Assembly (NCBI GenBank): GCA_036250225.1
Contig: JAPZLL010000001.1
Span: forward strand, 1,674,001-1,738,000
Length of the DNA: 64,000 bases
Direction of reading: 5' to 3'
DNA from: Cercophora sp. LCS_1
Taxonomy: Eukaryota > Ascomycota > Sordariomycetes > Sordariales > Lasiosphaeriaceae
Shown: piece after piece, positions 23,188 to 33,808 of the stretch
How the letters are laid out: every line of letters begins with the position of its first letter
How positions within the stretch are numbered: position 1 is the first letter of the stretch
The notes under the pieces: generated by a model
What the model saw: only the letters and a program-made list of their open reading frames with translations
The model's database searches: none
Told to the model about the DNA's origin: nothing
Translations under genes and position numbers: made by a program

Positions 23188-25052
23188 ATGTTTGGCGGCT
23201 CGAGCTCGACAGCCTCCAAATCCGAGAGCAATTCCAACGCCGACCCCGCTCTTGCTGGTGCAGGGGAGAAGACGGGCAGCAAGTCGCCGTCCCCCGACAA
23301 GGACACCGCCGGCGCGCGGGGTGTCTCTCCGTCGCCCGTCCGGCCGAACGACCAGGCGGCGAGCGGCGAGAAGCGGAGCGGCAATGGAAGCCCTCCAAGC
23401 TCGGGCAGCTCGGCCGACCAGAAGAAGCGTCGGAGTAGCGGGGTGAGCGCTAGAGCCAGCAGCCTGATAGCCCAAGCTAAGAATACTCTCCTCACGCAGG
23501 TTGGGAGTCGTAACAACAGCGACACGGGTGCCGAGTCCTCCAAGACGAGCCAAACCCCCTTGCAAAAACTGGGCAAGCAGGACCAGGCTCTTGCCGTGCC
23601 CCAGGGCCAGCACAACAATGCCGCGGGCGAATCGCTTCCGGGCCCGAGGTCGACCTTCAGGGTCGGCGTGTGGGAGGACCGTAACAAGAAGTGCAGGCGG
23701 ACTATGGAGGACACGCACGCCTTCCTTTACAACTTCCTACACACTCCGGCCCCCGCGCTAGGTGGCGGGGAACAGAAGGGCCTGAAGGCATCCGAAGAGA
23801 CGGGAGACGTCCAGAGTCAGGATATCGTAGAAACCGACAACGGATATTTCGCCATCTTCGACGGCCATGCTGGCACTTTTGCGGCAGACTGGTGCGGCAA
23901 GAAGCTTCACATCATCCTCGAAGACATCATCAAGAAGAATCCCAACGCACCCATACCAGAGCTGCTGGATCAAACATTCACGAGTGTCGACGCCCAATTA
24001 GAAAAGCTGCCTCTTAAGAATAGCGGCTGCACGGCAGCCATTGCTGTGCTTCGTTGGGAAGACCGTGTCCCTAGCATGACGTCGGCCACTGGTTCGCAAG
24101 CCATTGCGCCTGCCGTCGCCAGGGCTGCCGAGGAAGCCTCCAAAGCAGATGACGCGAAACCCGAGGCTTCATCAACGCTGGCCGCCCCCGAGGTAGCCCA
24201 CGCTAGGTTAAAGGGCACCGCGACGAGGCAGCGGGTTCTCTATACTGCCAATGTTGGTGATGCCCGCATCGTCTTGTGCCGTGCCGGCAAGGCACTGCGT
24301 TTATCGTACGACCACAAGGGCAGCGATGAGAACGAGGGCAAGCGCATCGCAAATGCGGGAGGTCTGATACTCAACAACCGCGTGAATGGAGTGCTCGCTG
24401 TCACCAGGGCGCTAGGCGACACTTACATGAAGGACCTTGTCACCGGGCACCCGTATACTACGGAGACCGTCATACAACCAGAGCTGGATGAGTTCATCAT
24501 CATTGCCTGCGATGGGGTAAGTACACACTCGTCTGGCGACTCCGCGGACCGTTCAAGAGAGGACTAACGTGGGTATAGTTGTGGGACGTCTGCTCGGATC
24601 AAGAAGCAGTTGAACTCGTCAGGAATATCCAGGAGCCCGTTACCGCCGCAAAACAGCTCGTCGACCATGCCCTCGCGCGCTTCAGCACTGACAACCTTTC
24701 GTGCATGATTGTTCGCTTTGACAAGCAGGCTGTTCTGGAAAACCAGACTAACAAAGATCACGCGATCGGAGTAGAAGGAGATGCCTCGACAACCACAACT
24801 GGCAAGATCAGTGAAACGGAGAAGATCGTTGGCACTACGAAACAAAAGATTGCCGAAGGCGACGCGCCCGCCGTTGGCGTCTCGGCCAGCAATAGTGGCC
24901 GCGGTCACGATCCCGCCGCTGTCGAGGACGGCGAGCCCTCGTTCACCCCGACCGCAATCCAAGGTTCAGTGGAAGAGGAGCCGGTTACGACTGACGACTC
25001 GCCGGAGGTGACTCCTGACGGATCGGCGGGCAAGAAGTTGGGAGAGGCATAG
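23188..25052 (+). CDS. PP2C-family Ser/Thr protein phosphatase, 600 aa
   Basis: A Mg/Mn-dependent PPM phosphatase, closest in layout to fungal Ptc1-type enzymes, which dampen MAP-kinase signalling; the subfamily call is inference. Exons 23188-24516 and 24579-25052 flank a 62-nt intron (GTAAGT, branch ACTAAC near 24563, TAG). Residues 1-155 are Ser/Gly/Lys-rich and disordered. The catalytic core has RRTMEDTH (170-177), FDGHAG (224-229, metal-binding Asp), SGCTAA near 279, TANVGDAR near 353, VTRALGD near 405, CDG/LWDV across the splice (441-447) and STDN (479-482, metal-binding Asp). Between SGCTAA and TANVGDAR there is an Ala-rich insert of about 50 residues (290-345). The C-terminal 110 residues are acidic and low-complexity. 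The start MFGGSSSTAS was preferred; an in-frame ATG at 22981 would add 69 less typical residues. Confidence 0.9.
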
Positions 25053-27229
25053 GCCATCAAGTGTTTTTTTTTTCTTTTGGAGGGCCACGGGCATGAAGAG
25101 AAATGATGATTGGAATGCGATCATTAGATAGCGAGATATCTTTCCGAAGCAAAGCGAGTGGTTTGTCTGTGGGCCACAGGAGGAGCAACGGAAATGTGTG
25201 TAAGATGGAGGAACAAACCGTTCGTGATACGGCTACCTTCAAGGGTTGCCGAGTTACGCCGCTCACCGTATCAAGGCGAACGAAACAGATACGATTAGTA
25301 TGCGTTTTGCTTTAGGGTCTATGGAGTATTCAATCAAGGCCATCCCATCTGCCAGGCTATGCCACCCATGTGCTAAGTCCAGATGTGTTTCAGTTTGCCC
25401 ACCAGCATGGCCGATAGTGATGGCTTGCGCGCCACGGGAGGATACCTGAGCTGTCAATCAGGAACATCTATTTTGTGGCCATTCTGTGTCAATTTACCGC
25501 CTTTCACATGAGGGCTACGCTGACTGAATATCCAAAGACCTGTGGTTTGCAGTAAGCTGAGTGTAACACTGAGCTGCAATCCCCAGGAAAATGTGGCGGG
25601 TTTCCGCACCATGGAGCAAGTGTACAGAATATCGGCAGAACGTTTCTAGATTATATCACTGTCACTTTCTCTCGCTACCTTATGGTTGCGCAATGGGCGC
25701 CCCCGTGCACAGCTGGTGCGCAGGGTCCTAACTTGGATGAAAGGGGGGTGAGCATCGCGGCGAATGGCAGACGCTGCAGGACGCAAGCAACAGCATGCGA
25801 GTTGGTGGCCACAGGGTCAAAGCGGTGTCCGAGGATCGCGAAAAGGAGGGGTGGCAGGCCGACACCACACGAGCGATGTGTCTCTCCTAGATAAAAGTAA
25901 TGCGTGCGGGACTCGGCTCTCTATGGGTGAAGGTTTCGATTCCCTGAACCCCCCATGCCCATGCCTGTTTCCCCTCAACGCAAACGCAAGGTCCGGGCCT
26001 AGAGCACACCACCACACGAGTTGCACGTCTCACTAGCAGCAGCAGCTGCATACATGGTGCATTCGATCGGCATTGGCGTTGAGCTCCGATTGCTCGCTAG
26101 AAGCTGCAAAGAATACGGAGCCAAGCGTTGGTCACATATCGTTGCTTCTGTTGGGAGCGACCATGGAGAAGACTAGCTGGCCTGAGACATGATTGCGCAA
26201 CATGTTTTTCCAAGGCAAGAGGAGTGATTTTCTGGTGGCAGGAATCGACCGTTGCATTTCGGAAACGAGGGAAACATCGTTTGGTGGGGAGGAGTCTGGA
26301 TGGGTTAGGTAGCATCTTGAACAGGGGTCGGGACATCGTCGAGAGCTCAGATGGCAGACGCAGAGCACTGCGAAAGCAAGACTATGACCGTGAGTGATTG
26401 GCTATAAAAGGTGGATAGACATGATAATGACTGCCGTTTCTATAGCATGAAAACCTGGAAACGCAGACGCGGGATGGCCACCGAGCTCTTCTCTGTTGTG
26501 CCTCTTCTCGGCTTGGGGGTGAGGAAGGGACAAGAGGCTCGACCCCTCCCGTACCGCCCGTCTCTTTTCGGCATGGTCCCTGGACGACCCCTGTAAATAT
26601 CATAGAAACAGCTAACGACAACCCGCGCTGTTCACCTCCTTTCGATTGCATCCTTCGTTCCTCTGATTTATTTTCTGAATCGGCCATTCCATTCGTTTTG
26701 TCTGCCGACGCAACACTGCGATATCCAACGCGCGCCCGACGCCCGCCGCTGGGCTCCTTTCCCCTAATTTAGTTACCAAACCCACCTGTCATCCGATTCC
26801 AATTCCTCCCCTTTGCGCTTCTGTCTGGTCCTATTTCCGATCGTCCTCGAACCAATGGTTGGCCCCACAAGCCTGACATTACCGTCCGTCAACCACACAA
26901 AGTTTCCCGTGGCTCTCGTGGCTCGTTCGACCTGTCGCCCGAGTCTTCAATGCCCGTCATAGACGTTACGCAACCCGCTGATCGACTGCAACGCTCCCGT
27001 AAACCACCAACCCGAGCTCCATGATTTTTGGCGCCCTGGACGGGCTGCTGTTATAGGCCCCGGTTCAGCTCCAGAGTGGTCAGCCTCGCCCGTGACCCCT
27101 GAAACCCCGTCGCCTCTGTAGCTCTTGAACCACGCCCGGATCGTCGCTCCAAAAATTTACCCAGCACCAACCCATTTATCCTGCAGTCGCAGACGGATAC
27201 AACAGGGAGGTCCCGAGGGGAAGTCGGAG
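25053..27229. other. Intergenic: 3' flank of PP2C gene and long upstream region of ADF-H gene
   Basis: 2.2 kb with no supportable gene. From about 26620 the plus strand becomes C/T-rich, as expected for the leader of the gene starting at 27230. Short ORFs on either strand are not protein-like. Confidence 0.5.
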
Positions 27230-30200
27230 ATGTCGCTGAATGGATTGGACGATGCGAAGGTCAAGGAAGCTCATGATGCCGCCGTCGCCGAGCCAGGAGG
27301 ATGGTAGGAACACCCCCGGCGCATAGCCCGTCCTCTCATGATGAGCCTCCCGTGTCGCCTAGGACGTCAATTGCCCGGCGCACTGCTTTAAGAGCTCACC
27401 CCCTTTTGTTAAGCCCCAACCGTTGATCCCGGATAGCAAGCTGACCCTGTGGTTGCTGGGACTAGGTTCCTCCTTAAATACGCGAGTCGCGACGAGGTCG
27501 AGCTTCTGGACCGCGGAAATGGTGGCGTCGTCGAAGTTCGCAATGCGGTGGCACAGTACGAGGAGAAGTCGCCGCTCTATGGATTTCTCAGATACCGGCG
27601 CCGGAATGTCATCATAAAATATCTGCCCGAAGACTGTTCCAGATTGGTCCAAGGTTTGTTTCAGCGCGCCTTTTTACCATCGGTCTTCCCTACGACCGAA
27701 TCGTTCTAAGGGATAGAAGCTTACACAACTACGCGCCTACAGCACGCGTGACGGTGCACTTCAACTCCGTCTGCGACCGGTTCTCCCCGTTCGACACAGC
27801 CTTCTCCATCACGGAAGCAAAGGAGCTCAAGGACACCAAACTCTCGGCCGCCTGCTCTCTTCATGCTGCGTCCGGCTCAACATCCTCGTCCACAAGTTCG
27901 TTGCGTCGCCGACGGTTGATGGAGATTGCAGAAGAAGAGGAAGACGAGGAACGAGACCGGAAACGACAGTCGATCGTCAAGGAGGAGGACCAGCTCAAGT
28001 CAGCGGATGGAGCGAGAGATGCTCCTGCCCCCACTGCCTCTGAAACGCCCGTCACACTAAACGCAGACCTTGCGAACTCTCCAGAAGCCTCAAAATTTGC
28101 TGGCGACACTGACCCACCCCATTTTATCGGCGTCCACAGTCCCCCGTCGCCGACAAAATCCTTCGACGACGGCGGTCGGCGCATGTCATCTCAGTCTGCG
28201 CGTCCCGACCTTTACACGATCTCCTCGTATACGTACGGAAAGCCACGAGTCAAGCTTGCACCTCGCCCTTCGGCGGACTTGAGTGGCCGGCCACGCACAT
28301 CGGCAGGGAACCCTACCTTCCGACCGGTCTCGACCATTCCGGCAGGTCTCAAGTTGACCAAGACGCCGAAGAAGGGTAAAGCGCAAGACCTCGACGACAA
28401 CGTATTAGAGTCTCCGATCAAAGAAGAGGCAGAGACGCCATTCTCTTCAGCGTCATCCCCCGGCACCGAGCTTTCTCCCGCAAACAGCAGTGAACCGCCC
28501 CGACCGCACACCAGTGGCGGGACGCGCCCTGAAGCCGCACCGGTTCCTTCTTTCAAGGCGAACCTGCCATCGATGCCACCTCCGCCAACCAAGCAAAATA
28601 CCATGACACCCGAAAAGCAGCGGCTTCTGAAGGCCATGAAATTGCGGGAGAAAAAGATGCAGATGCACTTGCAGCCGACGGATCTCCCAATGGTCGAACT
28701 GTCATCTGCCCCTAATACGCCGGGTCTTCCAGAACAGTCTGAAAGTGCAGAGGTGGTGGCAGGTTCTGGGGAACCCGGGGAGGCTCCTGTTGAGAATGGC
28801 GCTCTGTTGACAAACCGGCTGTCTGTTTCAAAGGCCGATTCCGCGATTGGGATTGATGTTGGGGCTGATCAAGCATCTCTGCACACCCAAAGCGATTCTC
28901 ACCCAACTTCCCCTCTCGCTAATTCTGATATTGGAGACTCCACCCAGGCGTCATCTCTATCAGAGTCTACTGACGAGACCGTTCTTGCCGAGAAAGAAAA
29001 GAGCTTGCCTCCGAGCCCAGCACACGACGATATTAGCACGGACGACGACGACGATTTTGAAGAGGACGAAGCTACCGATGACGAACAGCCCGCTCTAGAC
29101 AAGGAAGACGATGTACCTTCTGTAGTAGAGTCCCTGCGGGTTATTATCGGGGGTGTGGATGGCCAAATTGAGAACTCAGAGGTGGTAGAATCGGAATCTG
29201 GCCAACAGGGAGAAGCAGTTTCTACGATGCCCGAGAATAAAGTGCTGGAAGTTGAACTGGTTGTCGAGACCGAAGTGGTAGTACCATCGCTCCCGATTTC
29301 CAAGTTTTCAGCGGGGCCGATGTCTCCAAAAACCGCGACAAGTCAAGTCGAGGAGGTCCAAAGCTCCGAGCCAGAGGATGCTCCCCTTTCTTCAGAGCAG
29401 CCTGCTGAGGGAAACGCTGGACCTCAATCACCACAGATCAAGATCCCAGTCTCCAAGTTTTCCACACAGGAAAACAAATCTCCAACGACGACAGAGGCGA
29501 CGATCCCTTCAATCGTTGCCCATCTTCCCGATACCGACGACACAGCCATCATTGGGACCGAAGAAGTAGCAGCAGAGGAAGAGATTGAAGGTTGCGATCT
29601 ATCCGACGCCGCTTCCGTGGAGACGGGGCATTCCAAGCGAAAGGGAGCGCCGGAGCCTATCCGGACCGACTTTGAGCTTCCGGAGAAGGATAAGCGGCAG
29701 TCAGTTGTTAGCTTCATGGATGACGACCTCATCGATGAGCTCCAGTCGGCAACTTTGCAGCAGGCAAAACCGATTACAGTGTCAAAGTCTCCCATGTCCC
29801 CCTACCAGTCCAATGAGAGCACTACCAAGCGCCTTGCCACCGGCTTGGAGAGCGGATCCACTACCCCTCGCATCGTGAGAACCGTTTCAAATCCTATTCG
29901 CGGTCCTCTCCTGGTGCCCGGGGATGTCTCAACAAGCTCTGCGAGAACTGTGTCATCTGGTGCTGCCTTCCTGCACAAGATTACGCAGCAGAGCTCGGCA
30001 GCAGAGTTACGGCCGAAGAGCAGCAGCAAGATCGGTTCTAGCATCTCGCAGCGTATTAAGGCCCTAGAGAAATTGTCGAGCAGCTCGGTTGCGGGAGGAG
30101 ATACGCCACCAAAAGAACGACCAGGCGCCACTTTCTTTTCAGTCCGTAAGCCCAGCGTTCGGGAGCCGTCGCGGTCGCCATCTGTAGTTGACAGAGCGAA

Positions 30201-31713
30201 CTCTTTAACCAGAGTCACAACACCCACTCCACTTGAGTCAGGAGAATCATCCCCAGAGTCTGGGAAGACATCGGCGCGCGATAGGACGGGCTCCATGGTT
30301 AGCCGACTCTCTGTGTTTGAGGGTGGGAAGCCGCCCCGAGGGAGACCCGAATCCATCCAAGTCACCGCGCGCATCATCCGCGACCCGGCACACAGGTTCC
30401 CTAAGGTTCCTGAGCCGAAGGCCGATCCCGCGGATTTTGAGCCACTCAATCTGAAGGAGTCACCGTTGCTCGTTGATGTCCAGAAGCGATCACATTCGCC
30501 CAGTCCCCTACTGGCTCCGGTCGCTGTGTTTCCTACAGCCATGACTGACCAAACCCACGCCCAGAAGCCGTCTCTGCTTCAGCGGCGATTTTCGAAGGAG
30601 CGGAGATCACAGTCGCAGGACCGTGGCACCGAAGCCGAGAAAGAGGAGGACAAGGACACAGACGACGGACGACGTCCTCGGCGGCGATCATCACTCACAG
30701 TGGTCAAGGATTTTATCAAGGACCGTCGTGAGTCTCTACTTGGCGTAAAGTCGCCCTCGACGGATAATCTCGGCCTGAGCATCTCACCCGGAAACCTTGC
30801 GTCCCCGGCCATTCCGACGCCGTCCTCGAAATCCCCATCACGGCCACCCTCGGTGCATCAAAACAGCATCTTCCCCCGGCGCATCAGCATGGGTAGTCGG
30901 CGATCATCGATGGAGCAAAGCAGCCCGACAGCGGCGCTGTCGGCAACGAACCTCGCTAGTGCCAGCATGTCCCCTCCCCCTCGCACTGCAGACGGCGATT
31001 CTGAAGCCGAAGGAAGGAGCCTGAGCGGGTTTGGCGACAAGAAGAGCGGCTCGGGCTCCAGTGGCTCAAACCCCACCAGCCCGACGACGAGCAAGAGCGG
31101 CAGCCGCGCCACCCGCTTCATGCGCCGCCTTTCCAACTCCCTCAGCTCATCAAGAAAGAATGTGACGCCCTCCATCTCACCCACCGTGGCTGAGGAAGAG
31201 GATGCAGAGGTCGAGGCGGCAGCGAGGAACGTCCCTCAGTCCCGCGGAAGCACCGGCACCGGGGCCCCATCATATATCCAGCCAACCGTTGTCGCGTACA
31301 TGGGCGATGTCAATGTGCAGTTCCCCGACAACCTTCTCTGGAAGCGCCGGACCATCTGCCTTGATAGCCAGGGGTTCCTGATCTTGAGCGCTGTTCAGGG
31401 GGGCACAGCTACTGTGCCTCTGTCAGTCCAAGGGAAGGACAGGCATCACCAGGCGGGCACCATCAAGCGCTACCACATGAGCGACTTTAAGCCTCCTTAT
31501 ACCCCTGAGATGGAGGTGCAGGAGCTCCCCAACAGCGTTATCCTTGACTTTGTTGACGGCAGCGGGCTGCAGATTGCCTGTGAGGACCGGGCTGGCCAGG
31601 CAAACGTCTTGCGTGGTAAGTTGCCCGATTTGGCGGTTGTGTGAAAAGTCTTGACTAACTTGGGACCAGTCCTCCAAGAAGCGCACCTCAGCCACACGAG
31701 TTTTGGTCAATAA
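27230..31713 (+). CDS. Large ADF-H (cofilin/coactosin-like) actin-binding protein with C-terminal PH-like region, 1392 aa
   Basis: Exons 27230-27303, 27466-27653, 27743-31615 and 31670-31713. The first three assemble an ADF-homology domain (residues 1-about 130): MSLNGLDDAKVKEAHDAA, then GGWFLLKYASRDEVELL, PLYGFLRYRRRNVIIKYLPE and ARVTVHFNSVCDRFSPFD. This resembles the coactosin/drebrin-type ADF-H fold that binds actin filaments without severing them. The middle 1100 residues are Ser/Pro/Glu-rich and disordered, with many basic-Ser sites (RRRSS, KRQSVVS) that suggest phosphorylation. The conserved end (about 1260-1392) contains VAYMGDVNVQFPDNLLWKRR and a beta-rich PH-like stretch ending EAHLSHTSFGQ, reached only through the 44-nt last exon. 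Likely a cortical actin regulator; the precise role is unknown to me. Many databases call such proteins GPI glycoproteins, which nothing here supports. Confidence 0.88.
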
Positions 31714-32802
31714 TTGCCCATTTATACCACTTTTAATGGGATCATGGCAGAATCCCCGATTTGTTCCCCACAACTGGTCCGTCGACCACCACCGTTTCCT
31801 TACAGCCTAGAGCCATCCAAAACACCGCCTTCTCGCCACCCTTCCCTTTTCACGACTCTTTTCTCTTACAAAAGCGGACGCTTGCCCGTCTCGACCCTCC
31901 CGACCACTGCTCACGTCACTTTGTCACTGCATACATACACACCGGTTGGAGGAAGTCGCGGGATCTCGCCCTGTTTACGGTCGTCGGCTGACGTGCTTCA
32001 TGATACCACCCAATTTCACTGCGAGGGATTGTGCACATTTTATTCTAGTTTTTGTTCAGGGGCTGTGGGAGGCTATGAACTGCATTGGTGGGCTGCTGAG
32101 ACGGATTGCGTAATTCTTTTCACTCAGGGACGGAGTTGGACATACAAACTTCAATTGCCCTCTGTCTGAGACGTGGAAGGCCAGTATTTATGCTGTTTCA
32201 CTCGGCTTGGCTGATGTCAGCATGATATTGCTTGTACATAGTTGAGATGTACCGGTCGAGTGCTGGCGTGTGTCGCCTCGGCAGGGCCAATATATCTTAC
32301 GAATTTCAACCACTGTGCCTTTTGTGATCGTGATGGGTAAGTAGTGAGCCAGGTCACTGCGACGATGAGAACATTCAAAATGGGAGAGTGAGTCTTGGAA
32401 CCGCTTCTACAAGCTATGCCGAGTAGTACATGTGCATGGCGAACCCGCAACGCTGATCCTGCCTTATGAGAGATGAGATTTGACGAGAAACCCAAAAACC
32501 AACCAATCCCCCTCGCCCATCCATGCTGTGTTTGTTTACATGCGTTTCCCATCCTTCTATTCCCTCCTCTCTCCCCATTACGTAGCCGAGGCAAGGGGAT
32601 TCCATACGCCCTTTTTCGTCGTCCACCGGTCAGCGTGACGGGGCAGAAAACACCACAAAGTCGTTTCAACCGTCGGACCAAATACAATCAATCAACCCCG
32701 CGCCGCGAAAACCCCTTTCCTCCAATGCAATTATATTCATACACTGCCCGTCTTCCTCCCCTTCTTTTCCTCTTCTTTCAATTCCAAAGGGATTGATCTA
32801 AC
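31714..32802. other. Convergent intergenic region between ADF-H gene and tom22
   Basis: 1.1 kb between two stop codons. It should hold both 3' UTRs. Plus-strand and minus-strand ORFs here overlap each other and lack motifs. Nothing else seen. Confidence 0.55.
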
Positions 32803-33360
32803 TCAAAGCGCAGGCTTAGCCCCTCCCGCAAGCGCACCCCCAACCACATCAGCCGTACTTTGCTCCCCCCCAACAACCCCACCAGGCTGTCCACCAGCAG
32901 TCAGCAACTCACCGCCCATCTGCCTCATCCGCTCCTCCTGCTCCATGGCAATAATCTGCTGCTCATCGCTATACGCAAGACCATAGGGCACACCGACGAG
33001 CAGCGCAGTCACGGATATGGCCCAGGCGCTGCGACCGACGAAGAAGAGCGACGATTTGACGAGCGACGATGTGGTCTCTACCTTGTCCCAGACCCAGCCG
33101 CGCGTGGTGGCGGGGACGATATCGCGCAGGGCGTAGAGGCGGTCGGCGAGGGACTCCTCGGAGGGGTCGTAGTCTGAGCCTTCGGAGATTTCCGAGTCTG
33201 GATTACACCATACGTCAATGAACGAATGGAGAGGGTGGGGGTGGTACGGAGACGAGGGGAACGGGGAGGGCTCACCAGTATCGGTAAAGTCTTCGTCGTC
33301 GTAGTCTTCCTCCTTGTGGGCTTGAAAGTGCTCGTCTTCGACCTCGGTGAGTTGGACCAT
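32803..33360 (-). CDS. tom22: Mitochondrial import receptor subunit Tom22, 159 aa
   Basis: Central receptor and organiser of the TOM complex in the mitochondrial outer membrane. Exons 33360-33276 and 33197-32803 (78-nt intron, GTGAGC...CAG) join as DFTDT-DSEISEGSDYD, restoring the acidic cytosolic receptor domain. The protein begins MVQLTEVEDEHFQ, the start I associate with Neurospora Tom22. The conserved LADRLYALRDIVPATTRGW block (45-63) leads to one transmembrane helix at about 84-104 (AWAISVTALLVGVPYGLAYS). A short intermembrane-space tail has EQQIIAMEQEERMRQMGGELLTAG, then a Gly/Ala-rich end. Length is close to the 154 residues I recall for Neurospora. Reading through the intron in frame would insert 26 unrelated residues. 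Confidence 0.96.
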   Translation of the reverse strand: MVQLTEVEDEHFQAHKEEDYDDEDFTDTGEPSPFPSSPYHPHPLHSFIDVWCNPDSEISEGSDYDPSEESLADRLYALRDIVPATTRGWVWDKVETTSSLVKSSLFFVGRSAWAISVTALLVGVPYGLAYSDEQQIIAMEQEERMRQMGGELLTAGGQPGGVVGGEQSTADVVGGALAGGAKPAL

Positions 33361-33808
33361 TTTGGCGGTTTATGTAGGTTAGCGCTGATTGAATGCGCAA
33401 TTGGGATTCGTAATCGTGGGAGGGCGCGGTTCCGTCGTTGATGGTGCAATGTTTAGAGAATCCCAGTGTCGATAAAGAACTTTTTGGCACCCGTGAAACA
33501 TTGCTTCCTTGAACCCGAAAAATGACGAGTTTTCTGGAGACGCTAAACCGTCTTGGGGCTAGTGTGGTATATATGGGTCGCTGGTGTAACACCCAATCAA
33601 ACGTTCCCAACACCCCCTATTTTCATGGTATCGAAGGCAGAATGGCAGGTAAACTCGAGTATAAACCGTGTCTTGTATAATGTCCAGTATCATGCCTTCT
33701 AGTCTATGCAGATGACTCGCTGGCTGCTATCCAGAAACCCCCTGCTCATCATTGCGTACATCGTGACCGTCATGCGTGCTGCTACTCAATTACCATTACC
33801 AACCGTTT
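33361..33808. other. Intergenic: tom22 promoter/leader and 3' flank of Na+/H+ antiporter gene
   Basis: 448 bp; both genes are on the minus strand, and tom22 lies downstream. It must contain the tom22 promoter. No distinct element assigned. Confidence 0.5.
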
